Assembly (NCBI RefSeq): GCF_000760695.4
Contig: NZ_JHEG04000001.1
Coordinates: 7,911,123 to 7,975,122 of the forward strand
Direction: 5' to 3'
Origin: Tolypothrix bouteillei VB521301
GTDB lineage: Bacteria; Cyanobacteriota; Cyanobacteriia; Cyanobacteriales; Nostocaceae
Length of the DNA stretch: 64,000 nt
The notes beneath the pieces are model-generated. The model worked only from the letters and a program-made list of their open reading frames with translations, ran no database searches and was not told the DNA's origin. Within the stretch, counting starts at the first letter, position 1. Each line of letters opens with the position of its first letter. The position numbers were made by a program, and so were the translations under genes. This document shows, in pieces, positions 9,602-17,598 of the stretch.

Positions 9602-11221
9602 GTGGTATTGTCTCAAACAAAGCTAACAAATTATCAATTGCCTCTAAAAAATCTACGTTTATTGGTAATTATTATATTGGTTATAGGTATATTTCTTCGT
9701 GTTGTTAACCTCGATAAAAAACCTTTTGATGGAGATGAATTTATTACTTTAACACGAGCAGGCGGGCATCAAAGAGAAACTGTACTTTCAATTCCTAGGG
9801 ATAAGATTATTACGCCTGAAGAAATGAAAAAGTTTTGGCAAATTGCTCCAGAAACTAACGTGTTCGATACCATAAAAATTACAGCAAATGAAGCTCCCCA
9901 ACACGTACCACTTTATTTTGTATTAGTTAGGATTTGGATGCAATGGTTTGGTACTTCTCTCATAGCAATGAGAAGCTTTACAGTCTTGACTAGCTTTCTG
10001 GTATTTTTTGCTATTTACTGGCTGTGTATGGAACTATTTAAATCACCAGTAGTAGCATCAATCTCTGTAGCTTTAATTGCCGTTTCACCTATTCATATTG
10101 CTCACGCTCAAATTGCTAGACCTAGAATGTTATGGATTTTAATGTTCTTACTATCAAGTGCAGCTTTCCTGCGGGCGGTGGAGTTCAATCGCAAGAAAGA
10201 TTGGTTGATTTATGGAGTGATTTCAGTACTCAATGTTTATTCTTTTTTCTTTTCAAATCTCGTTCTTATTGGACATGGAGTTTATCTCCTTATTAAGGAA
10301 AAATTTTCTCTAACACACAAAATTAAAAAATATTTATCAACTGTTATTTTTGTTCTTGTGATATATTCTCCTTGGATATTAGTTTTACTCACTAATTCAG
10401 AGACCGCTAAAATTAGAACAGACTGGACAAATGAGCCTGCTGCTTTTACGGATTTATTCTGTTCTTGGACAAAGATTATTTGTGATATTTTTATTTATTG
10501 GCATGATTTTTTTGAAAAAAAGTTTTTACTTTCTGAAGAAGCCTTTGTAGCTGTGTTTGGGGGAATTTTTGTTCCTTTAGCTATTTATGCATTTTATTTT
10601 CTTTACAAGCACGCCCCAAAAGATACTTGGCTGTTTATTATGTGCTTCACTGGAGTAACTGCACTTGCCATTGCGATACCAGATTTAACATTAGGGGGAA
10701 GGCGTTCTGCTATAGATAGATATATACTTCCGTGTGTTTTAGGAGTTCAAATAGCGATCGCTTATTTACTAGCGACAAAAATAACTAAACCTTCGATTCC
10801 AGTCCATACAAAATTGTGGCGAATTGCCTTTACTGTAATCATCTCTATTGGAATTTTATCTTGTGCAATAAGTTCTTCAACAGAAACTTGGAATGGAAAA
10901 GAAAACTTTGTCAGTCAGTCATCTAATATAATCAACGAAGCAAGTCGTCCGCTTTTAATATCAGATGCAGAGGTTTTCGCCGTAGCTCCTTTAAACTATG
11001 AACTGGCTTCTCATGTCAAAGTCCTGCTGGTATCTCACCCAACAAAGGTCGTAATTCCCAATGAGTTCAGCAATGTGTTCTTAGTTTATCCCTCTCAAGA
11101 GCTAGTTTCTTATCTCAAGCAACAACAATTCAAAATTGAACCAGCATATCAAGATTTATATTTAAATACCTTTGTCTGGAAAGCTTCATTTCCAACTACG
11201 CTTTGGAAAATAGAGCGCTAA
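9602..11221 (+). CDS. GT-C fold membrane glycosyltransferase (GT39/PMT-like)
   Basis: 539 residues starting with GTG at 9602; GGAG sits 10 bases upstream and no ATG occurs before residue 70, which would already lie beyond the first helix. The architecture is that of polyprenyl-phosphate-sugar dependent GT-C enzymes: a first membrane helix (about 18-35), then the extracytoplasmic-loop motif FDGDEF with Asp45-Glu46 as candidate catalytic acids, about ten further helices, and a soluble C-terminal part (about 440-539). Such enzymes transfer sugars or sugar-like groups outside the membrane onto lipid or protein. It stands apart from the main polysaccharide locus. The acceptor is unknown. The region is A/T-rich compared with flanking genes. 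Confidence 0.75.
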   Translation: MVLSQTKLTNYQLPLKNLRLLVIIILVIGIFLRVVNLDKKPFDGDEFITLTRAGGHQRETVLSIPRDKIITPEEMKKFWQIAPETNVFDTIKITANEAPQHVPLYFVLVRIWMQWFGTSLIAMRSFTVLTSFLVFFAIYWLCMELFKSPVVASISVALIAVSPIHIAHAQIARPRMLWILMFLLSSAAFLRAVEFNRKKDWLIYGVISVLNVYSFFFSNLVLIGHGVYLLIKEKFSLTHKIKKYLSTVIFVLVIYSPWILVLLTNSETAKIRTDWTNEPAAFTDLFCSWTKIICDIFIYWHDFFEKKFLLSEEAFVAVFGGIFVPLAIYAFYFLYKHAPKDTWLFIMCFTGVTALAIAIPDLTLGGRRSAIDRYILPCVLGVQIAIAYLLATKITKPSIPVHTKLWRIAFTVIISIGILSCAISSSTETWNGKENFVSQSSNIINEASRPLLISDAEVFAVAPLNYELASHVKVLLVSHPTKVVIPNEFSNVFLVYPSQELVSYLKQQQFKIEPAYQDLYLNTFVWKASFPTTLWKIER

Positions 11222-11458
11222 ACAAACTTTAAATAAAATTATTAGGGCAAACGGTTGTTCTCCCTTCCATACCCTTCTATGGAATTATTCTTAAAACACC
11301 GTTTTAGTCCGGACTTCACAAGCGATCGCTCCATCAGTAAGTCTTGTCATGCGGATTTCCACACGTAGAATTGCGCGATCGCTTCGCTCCAGCCCAGAGG
11401 GCAGATCGCATGAAGTGCCTACCTCACGCAATTGCACGTCTCCAGAGTGCGGAAAAGC
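11222..11458. other. HIP1-rich spacer
   Basis: The 3' flank of the membrane glycosyltransferase contains several GCGATCGC or near-HIP1 words (around 11321, 11376 and 11404) but no open frame that I can support. It leads into the palindromic repeat at 11459. Confidence 0.4.
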
Positions 11459-11651
11459 TAGTGGTTCACCACATTAATTTCGATGGGTAGTGCGTTCACT
11501 TACCCACTCTCGTTCCCAGGTTCTACCTGGGAATGCATACAGCGAGGCTCTGCCTCGCACTCCACTGGAGGCGGAGCCTCCAAAGACAGCATTCCCAGGC
11601 TGAGCCTGGGAACGAGGTGAGTGACCATCAAAACTTATGTGGTGAACTACT
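11459..11651. repeat. nested palindromic, MITE-like element
   Basis: Outer inverted ends: TAGTGGTTCACCACAT at 11459-11474 and ATGTGGTGAACTACTA at 11636-11651 are inverted copies with one mismatch, and similarity extends inward to the GATGG near 11482 (about 28 bp, several mismatches). Inner inverted ends: CTCGTTCCCAGG (11509-11520) and CCTGGGAACGAG (11605-11616) match exactly. Inside, GGAGGCGGAGCCTCC and GGCTCTGCCTC motifs form further short palindromes. No transposase is encoded; a 63-codon frame across it is repeat-derived. It ends 19 bp before the pnkp stop codon and could fold into a long stem. A non-autonomous mobile element is inferred. Confidence 0.65.
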
Positions 11652-11670
11652 AGGGCGATCCGCAACTAAT

Positions 11671-14301
11671 TTACAATCGAGGATCGACTGGCTCGCTCTC
11701 TAGAGCTAAAATACCAAAAACGCACTCATGGATGCGACGTAGGGGCGCACGAGCCACAAAACGCTCCAATGCTTCAACACCTAAGGCAAACTCTCGCATG
11801 GCAAGAGAACGTTTGAGGGAGAGTCCCCGGTGACGCAAGCGTGCTAAATTTTCAGTTTTTGAGTATTCAGGACCGTAGATAATCCGCAGATATTCCCGTC
11901 CGCGACACTTAATAGCAGGCTGCACGATACCGCGATTTTCTTGAACTATAAATTGCATTGGCTTGACGACCATACCTTCACCTCCTGCATTTGTGAGTTC
12001 TTCCCACCAACGGACTCCATCTGCTTGGCTGTTGGGATCGGTTAAATCGATCGCCTTGTAGTTGGTTGCAAAAAGCAGGTTGGGGTCAGACTGGCAAATT
12101 TTGGCAATTTGTTCCATGTGCCAGAGATGGTCTTTATCGGTATGGGCTGCTCCCTCTGTTGCTAATATGTGGAAGGGGGCAAGTTTGAGGTGAGAAATAT
12201 CACTGACTGGCCAGCAGTAACGGCGGTAGGCATTGACGTACTGATGGGCCATTTTGACTCGTTCTTGGTAAGAACTGAGTTGATTGCTGACATCTACACC
12301 CCGGTGACTGGCTTGTTGTAACAAGGTTACAGCATCGGTTAAGGAAAGGCGCGATGCAATTCCAACAGGTGCATACTGTTGCTGTAATAATGCTTGGGCT
12401 TTGGCAGACCAAGGCATCAATTCGCAATCCAAGCAAACCCATTCTGTATTAAATGTTTCCCAAAAACCACTGTGTGAAAGGGCAGCATTCAATCGGGTCA
12501 AAAATTCTTGCTCTAGCTGTAAATTATCAAAAAATCTTCTTCCCGTGCGGGTATAGCAAATTCCGATTCCCTCATCCACTACACCAAATCGTTTTTTCGC
12601 TGCTATTTCATCTCGACAGACGATCGCGATCGCCCGAGAACCCATGTGCTTTTCTTCGCAAACAACTTTCGTAATTCCACGGCTTTGATAGTAGGCAAAA
12701 GCCGGAATCGGATGTTCTAAATAACCCGGTTCTTCAGATGTTTCTACAGGAGACATGGTAGGTGGTAAGTAAATCAGCCATTTGGGATTAGCAGCAAAAC
12801 GGCTCATCACCTCTAAGGCTGCGATCGCATTTTCTTCGCGAATCGTAATTTTAGCTTTGAGTCGAGTATCAATGATGCGCTTCCCGAGGACATCCTCAAT
12901 ATTAAGCACATCATCATATTCCTGCTGCAAGGAAGCACCCCGCGTTTCCACAATTGGTTTGATAGGTTCGCAATAAGTCTGAAAAGCAGGAATGCTAACC
13001 AGTTCCCTTTCTGGATAACGCAATGCAGTTAATTTCCCACCAAACACACACCCCGTATCAATATCAATAGTATTATTCAACCATTCAGGTTCTGGAACAG
13101 GAGTATGTCCGTAAACAACAACCGCCTCACCGCGATAATCTGCAGACCAATTGTAACGAACGGGCAAACCAAACTCATCAATTTCTCCAGTCGTTTCACC
13201 ATATATAGCAAACTCCCGTACAGCCCCAGAACCCCGCCCGTGCATTTCCTGTTTTAATCCCGCATGAGCAACCACCAGCTGTCCCTTGTCAAAAACATAA
13301 TGACTTATCAGGGAATTGAGGAACTCACACAACTGTTTTGTAAAAGATTCACGCACATCCTCTGGCAAAAGCTCAATTTCAGCCAAAGTTTGCTCCAATC
13401 CATGATTTACCTTAACATTTTTACCTCGTAATTTCCGCAATAGCTTGTTTTCATGATTACCTAGAATGCAGAAACCCGTTCCTGCTGCAACCATGTTCCG
13501 CACAAGTTTTACCGTATCCAAGATCCGAGGTCCCCGGTCTACAAGGTCACCTAAAAAAACTGCTTTGCGTCCTTCAGGGTGGTAGTAGGTGGGGAAGTCC
13601 CAATGAGGAGAGGGGGAGGGGGAGATGGGGAGAGGGGGGGATTGGGTAAACAAGGGAGAAGATTCTACCTTGTCTTCCTTGTCTTTTTGGTAGCCCAACT
13701 TTTGCAATAGAGCTTCAAGTTCATCACAGCAACCGTGAAGATCGCCGATGATATCAAAAGGACCAAGTTCGTGTTTGCGGTTGTTCCAGAGTGGTTGACG
13801 CTCAATTTCTACAGTTTCTATTTCCTCTACGGAATTGAGAGTGTAGACATAGCGGAAACCTTCTTTTTCCAAACCTCGCAGCGATCGCAACAGAAAATGA
13901 GTGTGACGGCGCACTACATGAGGACCAAACTGACGGTCTGGTCGTTGTTGGTTGCGTTGGTGACAAAGTTCTTCTGGAAGATTGAAAGCGATCGCCACAG
14001 ACAAAAAGTGATACTCTCGTGCCAGTGCTAGCAATTTTTTGCGGTCTTCCGGGTAAACATTAGTAGCATCTATAACAGTGAGTTTACCGATCGCCAATCG
14101 CTTAGCTGCAATATAGTACAACACATCAAAAGCAGCAGAACTTGCAGCCTGATTGTTTTCATCATCAGACACCAGTCCCCTACAAAAATCTGAAGATAAT
14201 ATCTCAAAGGGGTGAAAGTTTTTGCGAGCAAATGTTGATTTACCAGAACCAGAAGCTCCGATAAGAACAACTAGAGATAATTCGGGAAGTGTTATTTTCA
14301 T
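11671..14301 (-). CDS. pnkp: polynucleotide kinase-phosphatase/ligase of bacterial RNA repair (Pnkp)
   Basis: 876 residues, close to the usual length for bacterial Pnkp. Three modules are complete. The 5'-kinase (about 1-170) has the P-loop GASGSGKST at 15-23. The metallophosphoesterase 2',3'-phosphatase (about 180-440) has DIIGDLHG (183-190), GDLVDRG (251-257), GNHENK (281-286) and VVYGHTPV (about 396-403). The adenylyltransferase ligase (about 480-876) has EEKHMGSR with the candidate AMP-accepting Lys551 and GEGMVVK (774-780). Pnkp heals and seals RNA cut by ribotoxins, working with Hen1, encoded upstream here. A Ser/Pro-rich stretch at about 204-240 interrupts the phosphatase and looks repeat-derived. 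The start codon directly abuts a heptamer array, leaving no Shine-Dalgarno. Confidence 0.93.
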   Translation of the reverse strand: MKITLPELSLVVLIGASGSGKSTFARKNFHPFEILSSDFCRGLVSDDENNQAASSAAFDVLYYIAAKRLAIGKLTVIDATNVYPEDRKKLLALAREYHFLSVAIAFNLPEELCHQRNQQRPDRQFGPHVVRRHTHFLLRSLRGLEKEGFRYVYTLNSVEEIETVEIERQPLWNNRKHELGPFDIIGDLHGCCDELEALLQKLGYQKDKEDKVESSPLFTQSPPLPISPSPSPHWDFPTYYHPEGRKAVFLGDLVDRGPRILDTVKLVRNMVAAGTGFCILGNHENKLLRKLRGKNVKVNHGLEQTLAEIELLPEDVRESFTKQLCEFLNSLISHYVFDKGQLVVAHAGLKQEMHGRGSGAVREFAIYGETTGEIDEFGLPVRYNWSADYRGEAVVVYGHTPVPEPEWLNNTIDIDTGCVFGGKLTALRYPERELVSIPAFQTYCEPIKPIVETRGASLQQEYDDVLNIEDVLGKRIIDTRLKAKITIREENAIAALEVMSRFAANPKWLIYLPPTMSPVETSEEPGYLEHPIPAFAYYQSRGITKVVCEEKHMGSRAIAIVCRDEIAAKKRFGVVDEGIGICYTRTGRRFFDNLQLEQEFLTRLNAALSHSGFWETFNTEWVCLDCELMPWSAKAQALLQQQYAPVGIASRLSLTDAVTLLQQASHRGVDVSNQLSSYQERVKMAHQYVNAYRRYCWPVSDISHLKLAPFHILATEGAAHTDKDHLWHMEQIAKICQSDPNLLFATNYKAIDLTDPNSQADGVRWWEELTNAGGEGMVVKPMQFIVQENRGIVQPAIKCRGREYLRIIYGPEYSKTENLARLRHRGLSLKRSLAMREFALGVEALERFVARAPLRRIHECVFGILALESEPVDPRL

Positions 14302-14341
14302 GTTAATGGCTAATGGCTAATGGCTAATGGCTAATGGTTAA
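14302..14341. repeat. heptanucleotide array (TAATGGC) between thg1-like and pnkp
   Basis: Roughly five consecutive copies of a TAATGGC/TAATGGT heptamer fill almost the whole spacer between the thg1-like stop codon and the pnkp start codon. It belongs to the same family as the arrays at 15161-15222 and 26701-26790 (complement TTAGCCA). Such short tandem repeats are known in heterocystous cyanobacteria. Confidence 0.8.
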
Positions 14342-14348
14342 TGAATAA

Positions 14349-15113
14349 TTACAATGAACTGTTAATAATTTTTGTAATAAACTGGCTGTATTCATCCTTC
14401 ATAGGTAAATTAAAATCATGGAGAATGCGCCGTCGCGTGGTGGGAACAACTTCACCGTTTACGGGATTGTAACCCAATTTTTCATATTCTTCCCAATACA
14501 AACCTACACCTCGTTTTTGCCAGTTAGGTAACTGATTGAAATTAATACCGTACTGAAACAAAAGTTCGTTTTTATCAGCAACAGACATTTTCTGAAGTCT
14601 TTTGGTAGCTTGGGTTGCATTATTACCATCTCGCCGCAAACTCCAGTAACAGTGGGAGTTAAGAGAATTTCTATGAGCGTCTTCATGTCGCCAACGGAAA
14701 TAATTTACAACTTCTTCCATACTGGGTAGTTGGGATATGCGACAATCAAAAGCACCGATATCACCAAGCAATAAAGAAAACTTAGCACTTGCTTCTCCTG
14801 CTAAAACTGAATTTAGTTTTCTTAACTTACGACCAAAACTATTTTCGTTACGAGAAAACAGCAACGAGATTTCATCACTTTGGGTATAGCCATAAATAAT
14901 ATCTATTCCACAATGCATTAAATATTCAGTTGTTGTCAGCATCATGTCGCGAAATTTTTCATCATAAGGAGCTTCAAATTGATGGGTTTCTTTAGTCAAT
15001 CGAGTAAAGCTACGCCCATCTAATCTTGCTACAATATAAATTCCGGGCAGTACACAATAGTCGTGTGCTGTCTCAAAAACCCGCATTTTACTATCAAGTT
15101 CATCAAATTTCAT
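14349..15113 (-). CDS. tRNA(His) guanylyltransferase-like (Thg1-like) 3'-5' polymerase
   Basis: 254 residues, typical for the family. The polymerase palm is recognisable: MKFDELDSKMRVFE, then the first metal-binding motif ARLDGRSFTRLTK (Asp32), and the second carboxylate pair in GYTQSDEISLLF (Asp80/Glu81). The later motif reads AHRNSLNSHCYWSL, where eukaryotic Thg1 has an HxxNLYNT box, so the NLYNT element is changed, as expected for a Thg1-like repair protein rather than a dedicated tRNA(His) G-1 enzyme. Thg1-like proteins add nucleotides in the 3'-5' direction to 5'-truncated tRNAs. It lies between hen1 and pnkp on the same strand, strongly suggesting 5'-end restoration during RNA repair. 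The physiological RNA is unknown. Confidence 0.92.
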   Translation of the reverse strand: MKFDELDSKMRVFETAHDYCVLPGIYIVARLDGRSFTRLTKETHQFEAPYDEKFRDMMLTTTEYLMHCGIDIIYGYTQSDEISLLFSRNENSFGRKLRKLNSVLAGEASAKFSLLLGDIGAFDCRISQLPSMEEVVNYFRWRHEDAHRNSLNSHCYWSLRRDGNNATQATKRLQKMSVADKNELLFQYGINFNQLPNWQKRGVGLYWEEYEKLGYNPVNGEVVPTTRRRILHDFNLPMKDEYSQFITKIINSSL

Positions 15114-15160
15114 TTGTGAGGGGTTAGTTGTTTATAATTTGTAATTTGTAAGTTTCTATT

Positions 15161-15222
15161 AGCAATTAGCCATTAGCAATTAGCCATTAGCAATTAGCAA
15201 TTAGCCATTAGCCATTAGCAAT
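15161..15222. repeat. heptanucleotide array (TTAGCMA) between hen1 and thg1-like
   Basis: About nine copies of TTAGCAA/TTAGCCA in tandem. The array runs into the 3' end of hen1: the last codons of hen1, Asn-Cys-stop (AATTGCTAA on the coding strand), are made of repeat sequence. It occupies most of the 101-bp spacer before the thg1-like gene. Confidence 0.8.
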
Positions 15223-16606
15223 TAACCCTTCTCAACACCGCCATTTGTGTAGGCGAACCTACCTCTGAATCTTCTGCTCCAATAGGTTGAAATTGCACTG
15301 TGTAACCAAAACGTTTTGCTACAGTATTTGCCCAAGTTTGAAATTCTTGACGGGTCCACTCAAAACGATGGTCTCTATGGCGCAGTTTTCCTGCTGGTAA
15401 GTTCTCAAATTTGATGTTGTATTCAATATTGGGAGTAGTGACTATAACTGTTGTTGGCTGGGCAAACTCGAATAACGATCGCTCAAAGGCTGCAAGGCGG
15501 GGTAAATCGAGATGTTCGATGACTTCTACGACGGTGGCTGCATCGTGTCCGGTAAAACGCTTATCCTGGTAGGTCAGCGCACTTTGAAACAGTTGCATCC
15601 GGTTCCACTGGTTTTTTGGTAAACGCAGGCGGTCTAGTCTTTCTTGTGCTACTTCTAGGGAACGATAGGATACGTCTACACCTGTAATCTGTTCAAAAAA
15701 GCTGTCTTGAAGTAGTACTTTCATTAAGCTACCCTGACCGCAACCTAGATCGATGACTCGCTTTGCACTATTTTCTTTTAAAGCGGCTACAACTGCATTT
15801 AACCTCTGCTGATTTAAGCTGATGGGCTTTTCTACCTCTGCTTCTTCCTCAGCATGGCTTTCTTGGGAGGAATCTGGATCGGGTTGGTCTTCTTCTGCTA
15901 ATTTTGCTAAAGCAGCACGCGTGAGGCGGTGCTGTCGTTTTAGGTAGCGACGGGTAATTTCTTGTTTTGCTGGATGTGCTGTTAACCACCCTTCTCCATG
16001 ATGCAGGAGCTTTTGAACTTCTTGTTCGCTGACCCAGTAGTGTTTCTCATCATCTAAAACGGGGATGAGTACGTAGAGATGACTGAGTAGCTCCCTCAGA
16101 GGCAAAGTATGCTGCAATTCTACTGTGTAATATCGGCTCTGTCCCCAATCGGGAAATTCTTCATCGAGTTGGTGACTTTCGGCATTGACAGTATAGCCTA
16201 ATGGTTCAAATAACTGGCGCAAGAAAACTTCACCACCCCGACACGGTAAAACACTTAATCTGGCAAAGAGGGGTATGGGTGTTTGTACCATTTCGGGTCG
16301 TTCTTTACACCGCCCTGCAAGGGCTGTACTGAAAACTTGGGCGATCGCAACACTAAAAAATGATGAAGCCACATAAGGGCGATCGCTCACGTACTCTGCC
16401 AAAGTTGCACCGCGTCCCCGCACTAACTTTATCTGGTCGATATCCAATAACAGCGCCGCCGTGCATCTGTCTTCGCTAAGCTCTGGGTAAAAGACGTGTG
16501 CTTGTCCAAAGGAGAGCGAAAAGGATTGACAGCGCTCTGGATGTTTGTGCAGGAGATAACCCAAGTCAGTTGTTGGGTTGTGTGTGGTGGTTATGGTCAG
16601 AAGCAT
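15215..16606 (-). CDS. hen1: 3'-terminal RNA ribose 2'-O-methyltransferase Hen1
   Basis: 463 residues, matching bacterial Hen1. The N-terminal half (1-240), beginning MLLTITTTHNPTTDLGYLLHKHPER with LSVLPCRGG near residue 118, is the domain known to activate the Pnkp ligase. The C-terminal methyltransferase has the SAM motif RVIDLGCGQGSL (about 284-295). Its metal-binding cluster is seen as EVIEHLDL followed by the HRDHRFEW segment, supplying the Glu and His ligands of Hen1 enzymes. Hen1 methylates the 2'-OH at the 3' end of cleaved RNA before sealing, protecting the repaired site against a second cut. First gene of the hen1 - thg1-like - pnkp operon. An acidic linker (about 240-265) separates the halves. 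The stop codon lies inside a heptamer array. Confidence 0.93.
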   Translation of the reverse strand: MLLTITTTHNPTTDLGYLLHKHPERCQSFSLSFGQAHVFYPELSEDRCTAALLLDIDQIKLVRGRGATLAEYVSDRPYVASSFFSVAIAQVFSTALAGRCKERPEMVQTPIPLFARLSVLPCRGGEVFLRQLFEPLGYTVNAESHQLDEEFPDWGQSRYYTVELQHTLPLRELLSHLYVLIPVLDDEKHYWVSEQEVQKLLHHGEGWLTAHPAKQEITRRYLKRQHRLTRAALAKLAEEDQPDPDSSQESHAEEEAEVEKPISLNQQRLNAVVAALKENSAKRVIDLGCGQGSLMKVLLQDSFFEQITGVDVSYRSLEVAQERLDRLRLPKNQWNRMQLFQSALTYQDKRFTGHDAATVVEVIEHLDLPRLAAFERSLFEFAQPTTVIVTTPNIEYNIKFENLPAGKLRHRDHRFEWTRQEFQTWANTVAKRFGYTVQFQPIGAEDSEVGSPTQMAVLRRVNC

Positions 16607-17598
16607 TCTTTTTCGATTAATATATATTACATTAATACTACATGAGTAGTCTTAAGGGTATTTAGGAGTCAAATAACTTTACAGTTATAGCTGACTCATG
16701 CAAACAGTGTCAGTGGAGAAAATGGGAACCGTGCAAACGAAGTTCTGTTAGACACTTTTATTTGGTCTGTAGGAGCCGTTTAGCGTGTGTATTGGGAGTA
16801 TGCCAATTTGAAAAAAACAAGTTTGCGATTGAAATCGCGGCTATACAAACGAAACCTGCCTACGCAGGTTATTTTTAACAAAGTCCACGTAGGTGGTGAG
16901 TCCAGCCCTGTAGGCGGTGAGACCAGTGCTGTAGGCGGTGAGACCAGTGCTGTAGGCGGTGAGACCAGTGCTGTAGGCGGGTTTCCCGCGCCCTGGCAAC
17001 TGGCGAACAAGGGAGGGGTTTCCCGCGCCCTGGCAACTGGTGAACAAGGGAGGGGGGTTTCCCCCCAACCCCACTTCGTGGGGACCCCAAAGCCCCCCGT
17101 TGAGGCGACTGCTCTGGGTTCCCCCCGTTGTTCGCGTAGCGTCTCCGCTCCTGAGATAGCGCCTGTCGTCTCGAATTCTATTCTGAGGACATTTTGCCAA
17201 AACGGGATACTTCCTGTGTATTGCCACTACATACTACTAATGATTCTTTCCACTGATTTACTTATTGCAACCAAAATTTTTTCTTGATTATCTGTTCTTT
17301 AGCTAATTTATCTATTTTTTAGCTCTTTGAACTATTAAAAAAAAATCTATTTTAACCAAAAAATATTCATGTAATAATAGCAGCTAATTCCAACAATTCA
17401 TACTACTAGATTGATAATTCATAAAAGATTTAAATTTTATCTTTTTAACTTTATGAATACTTGATTTAGACATGATTTCTATCCAATGGAGGAAGACGCA
17501 AAGAAAAACTGGCGCTGTTCGCCAAAGTGTGGCGTCAGCTATAGCACGACTACACACTTACAATTACCAACCACTAACGACTATCAGGGAAAAAAGCA
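16607..17598. repeat. repeat-rich intergenic region
   Basis: Nearly 1 kb without a supported gene. It holds a dispersed repeat starting at about 16832 (ATCGCGGCTATACAAACG then CCTGCCTACGCAGG, AAAGTCCACGTAGGTGG). A 21-bp tandem repeat with four units follows (16895-16978), then a 37-bp tandem duplication (16981-17017 and 17018-17054) and a G/C-rich tail with short palindromes to about 17150. Open frames of 70-170 codons across it on both strands are low-complexity repeat translations. From 17230 to 17460 the DNA is A/T-rich and may contain the promoter of the chemoreceptor gene, but I see no clear -35/-10 pair. Confidence 0.7.
16895..16978. repeat. 21-bp tandem repeat, 4 units
   Basis: Unit GGTGAGACCAGTGCTGTAGGC; units 2-4 (from 16916, 16937 and 16958) are identical, and unit 1 (16895) differs at three positions. 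The period is a multiple of 3, so all frames through it stay open. Confidence 0.9.

Noticed and set aside
11474..11665. 63-codon minus-strand frame across the palindromic element
   Set aside because: Translation of the inverted repeats (REWVSERTTHRN type) recurs with such elements and is not a real protein.
16895..16978. Possible CRISPR array
   Set aside because: Units are directly adjacent, with no unique spacers, and no cas genes are near; it is a simple tandem repeat.
16780..17287. Reading frames of 70-166 codons on both strands
   Set aside because: They translate tandem 21-bp and 37-bp repeats, giving low-complexity peptides such as repeated VGGETSA; not genes.
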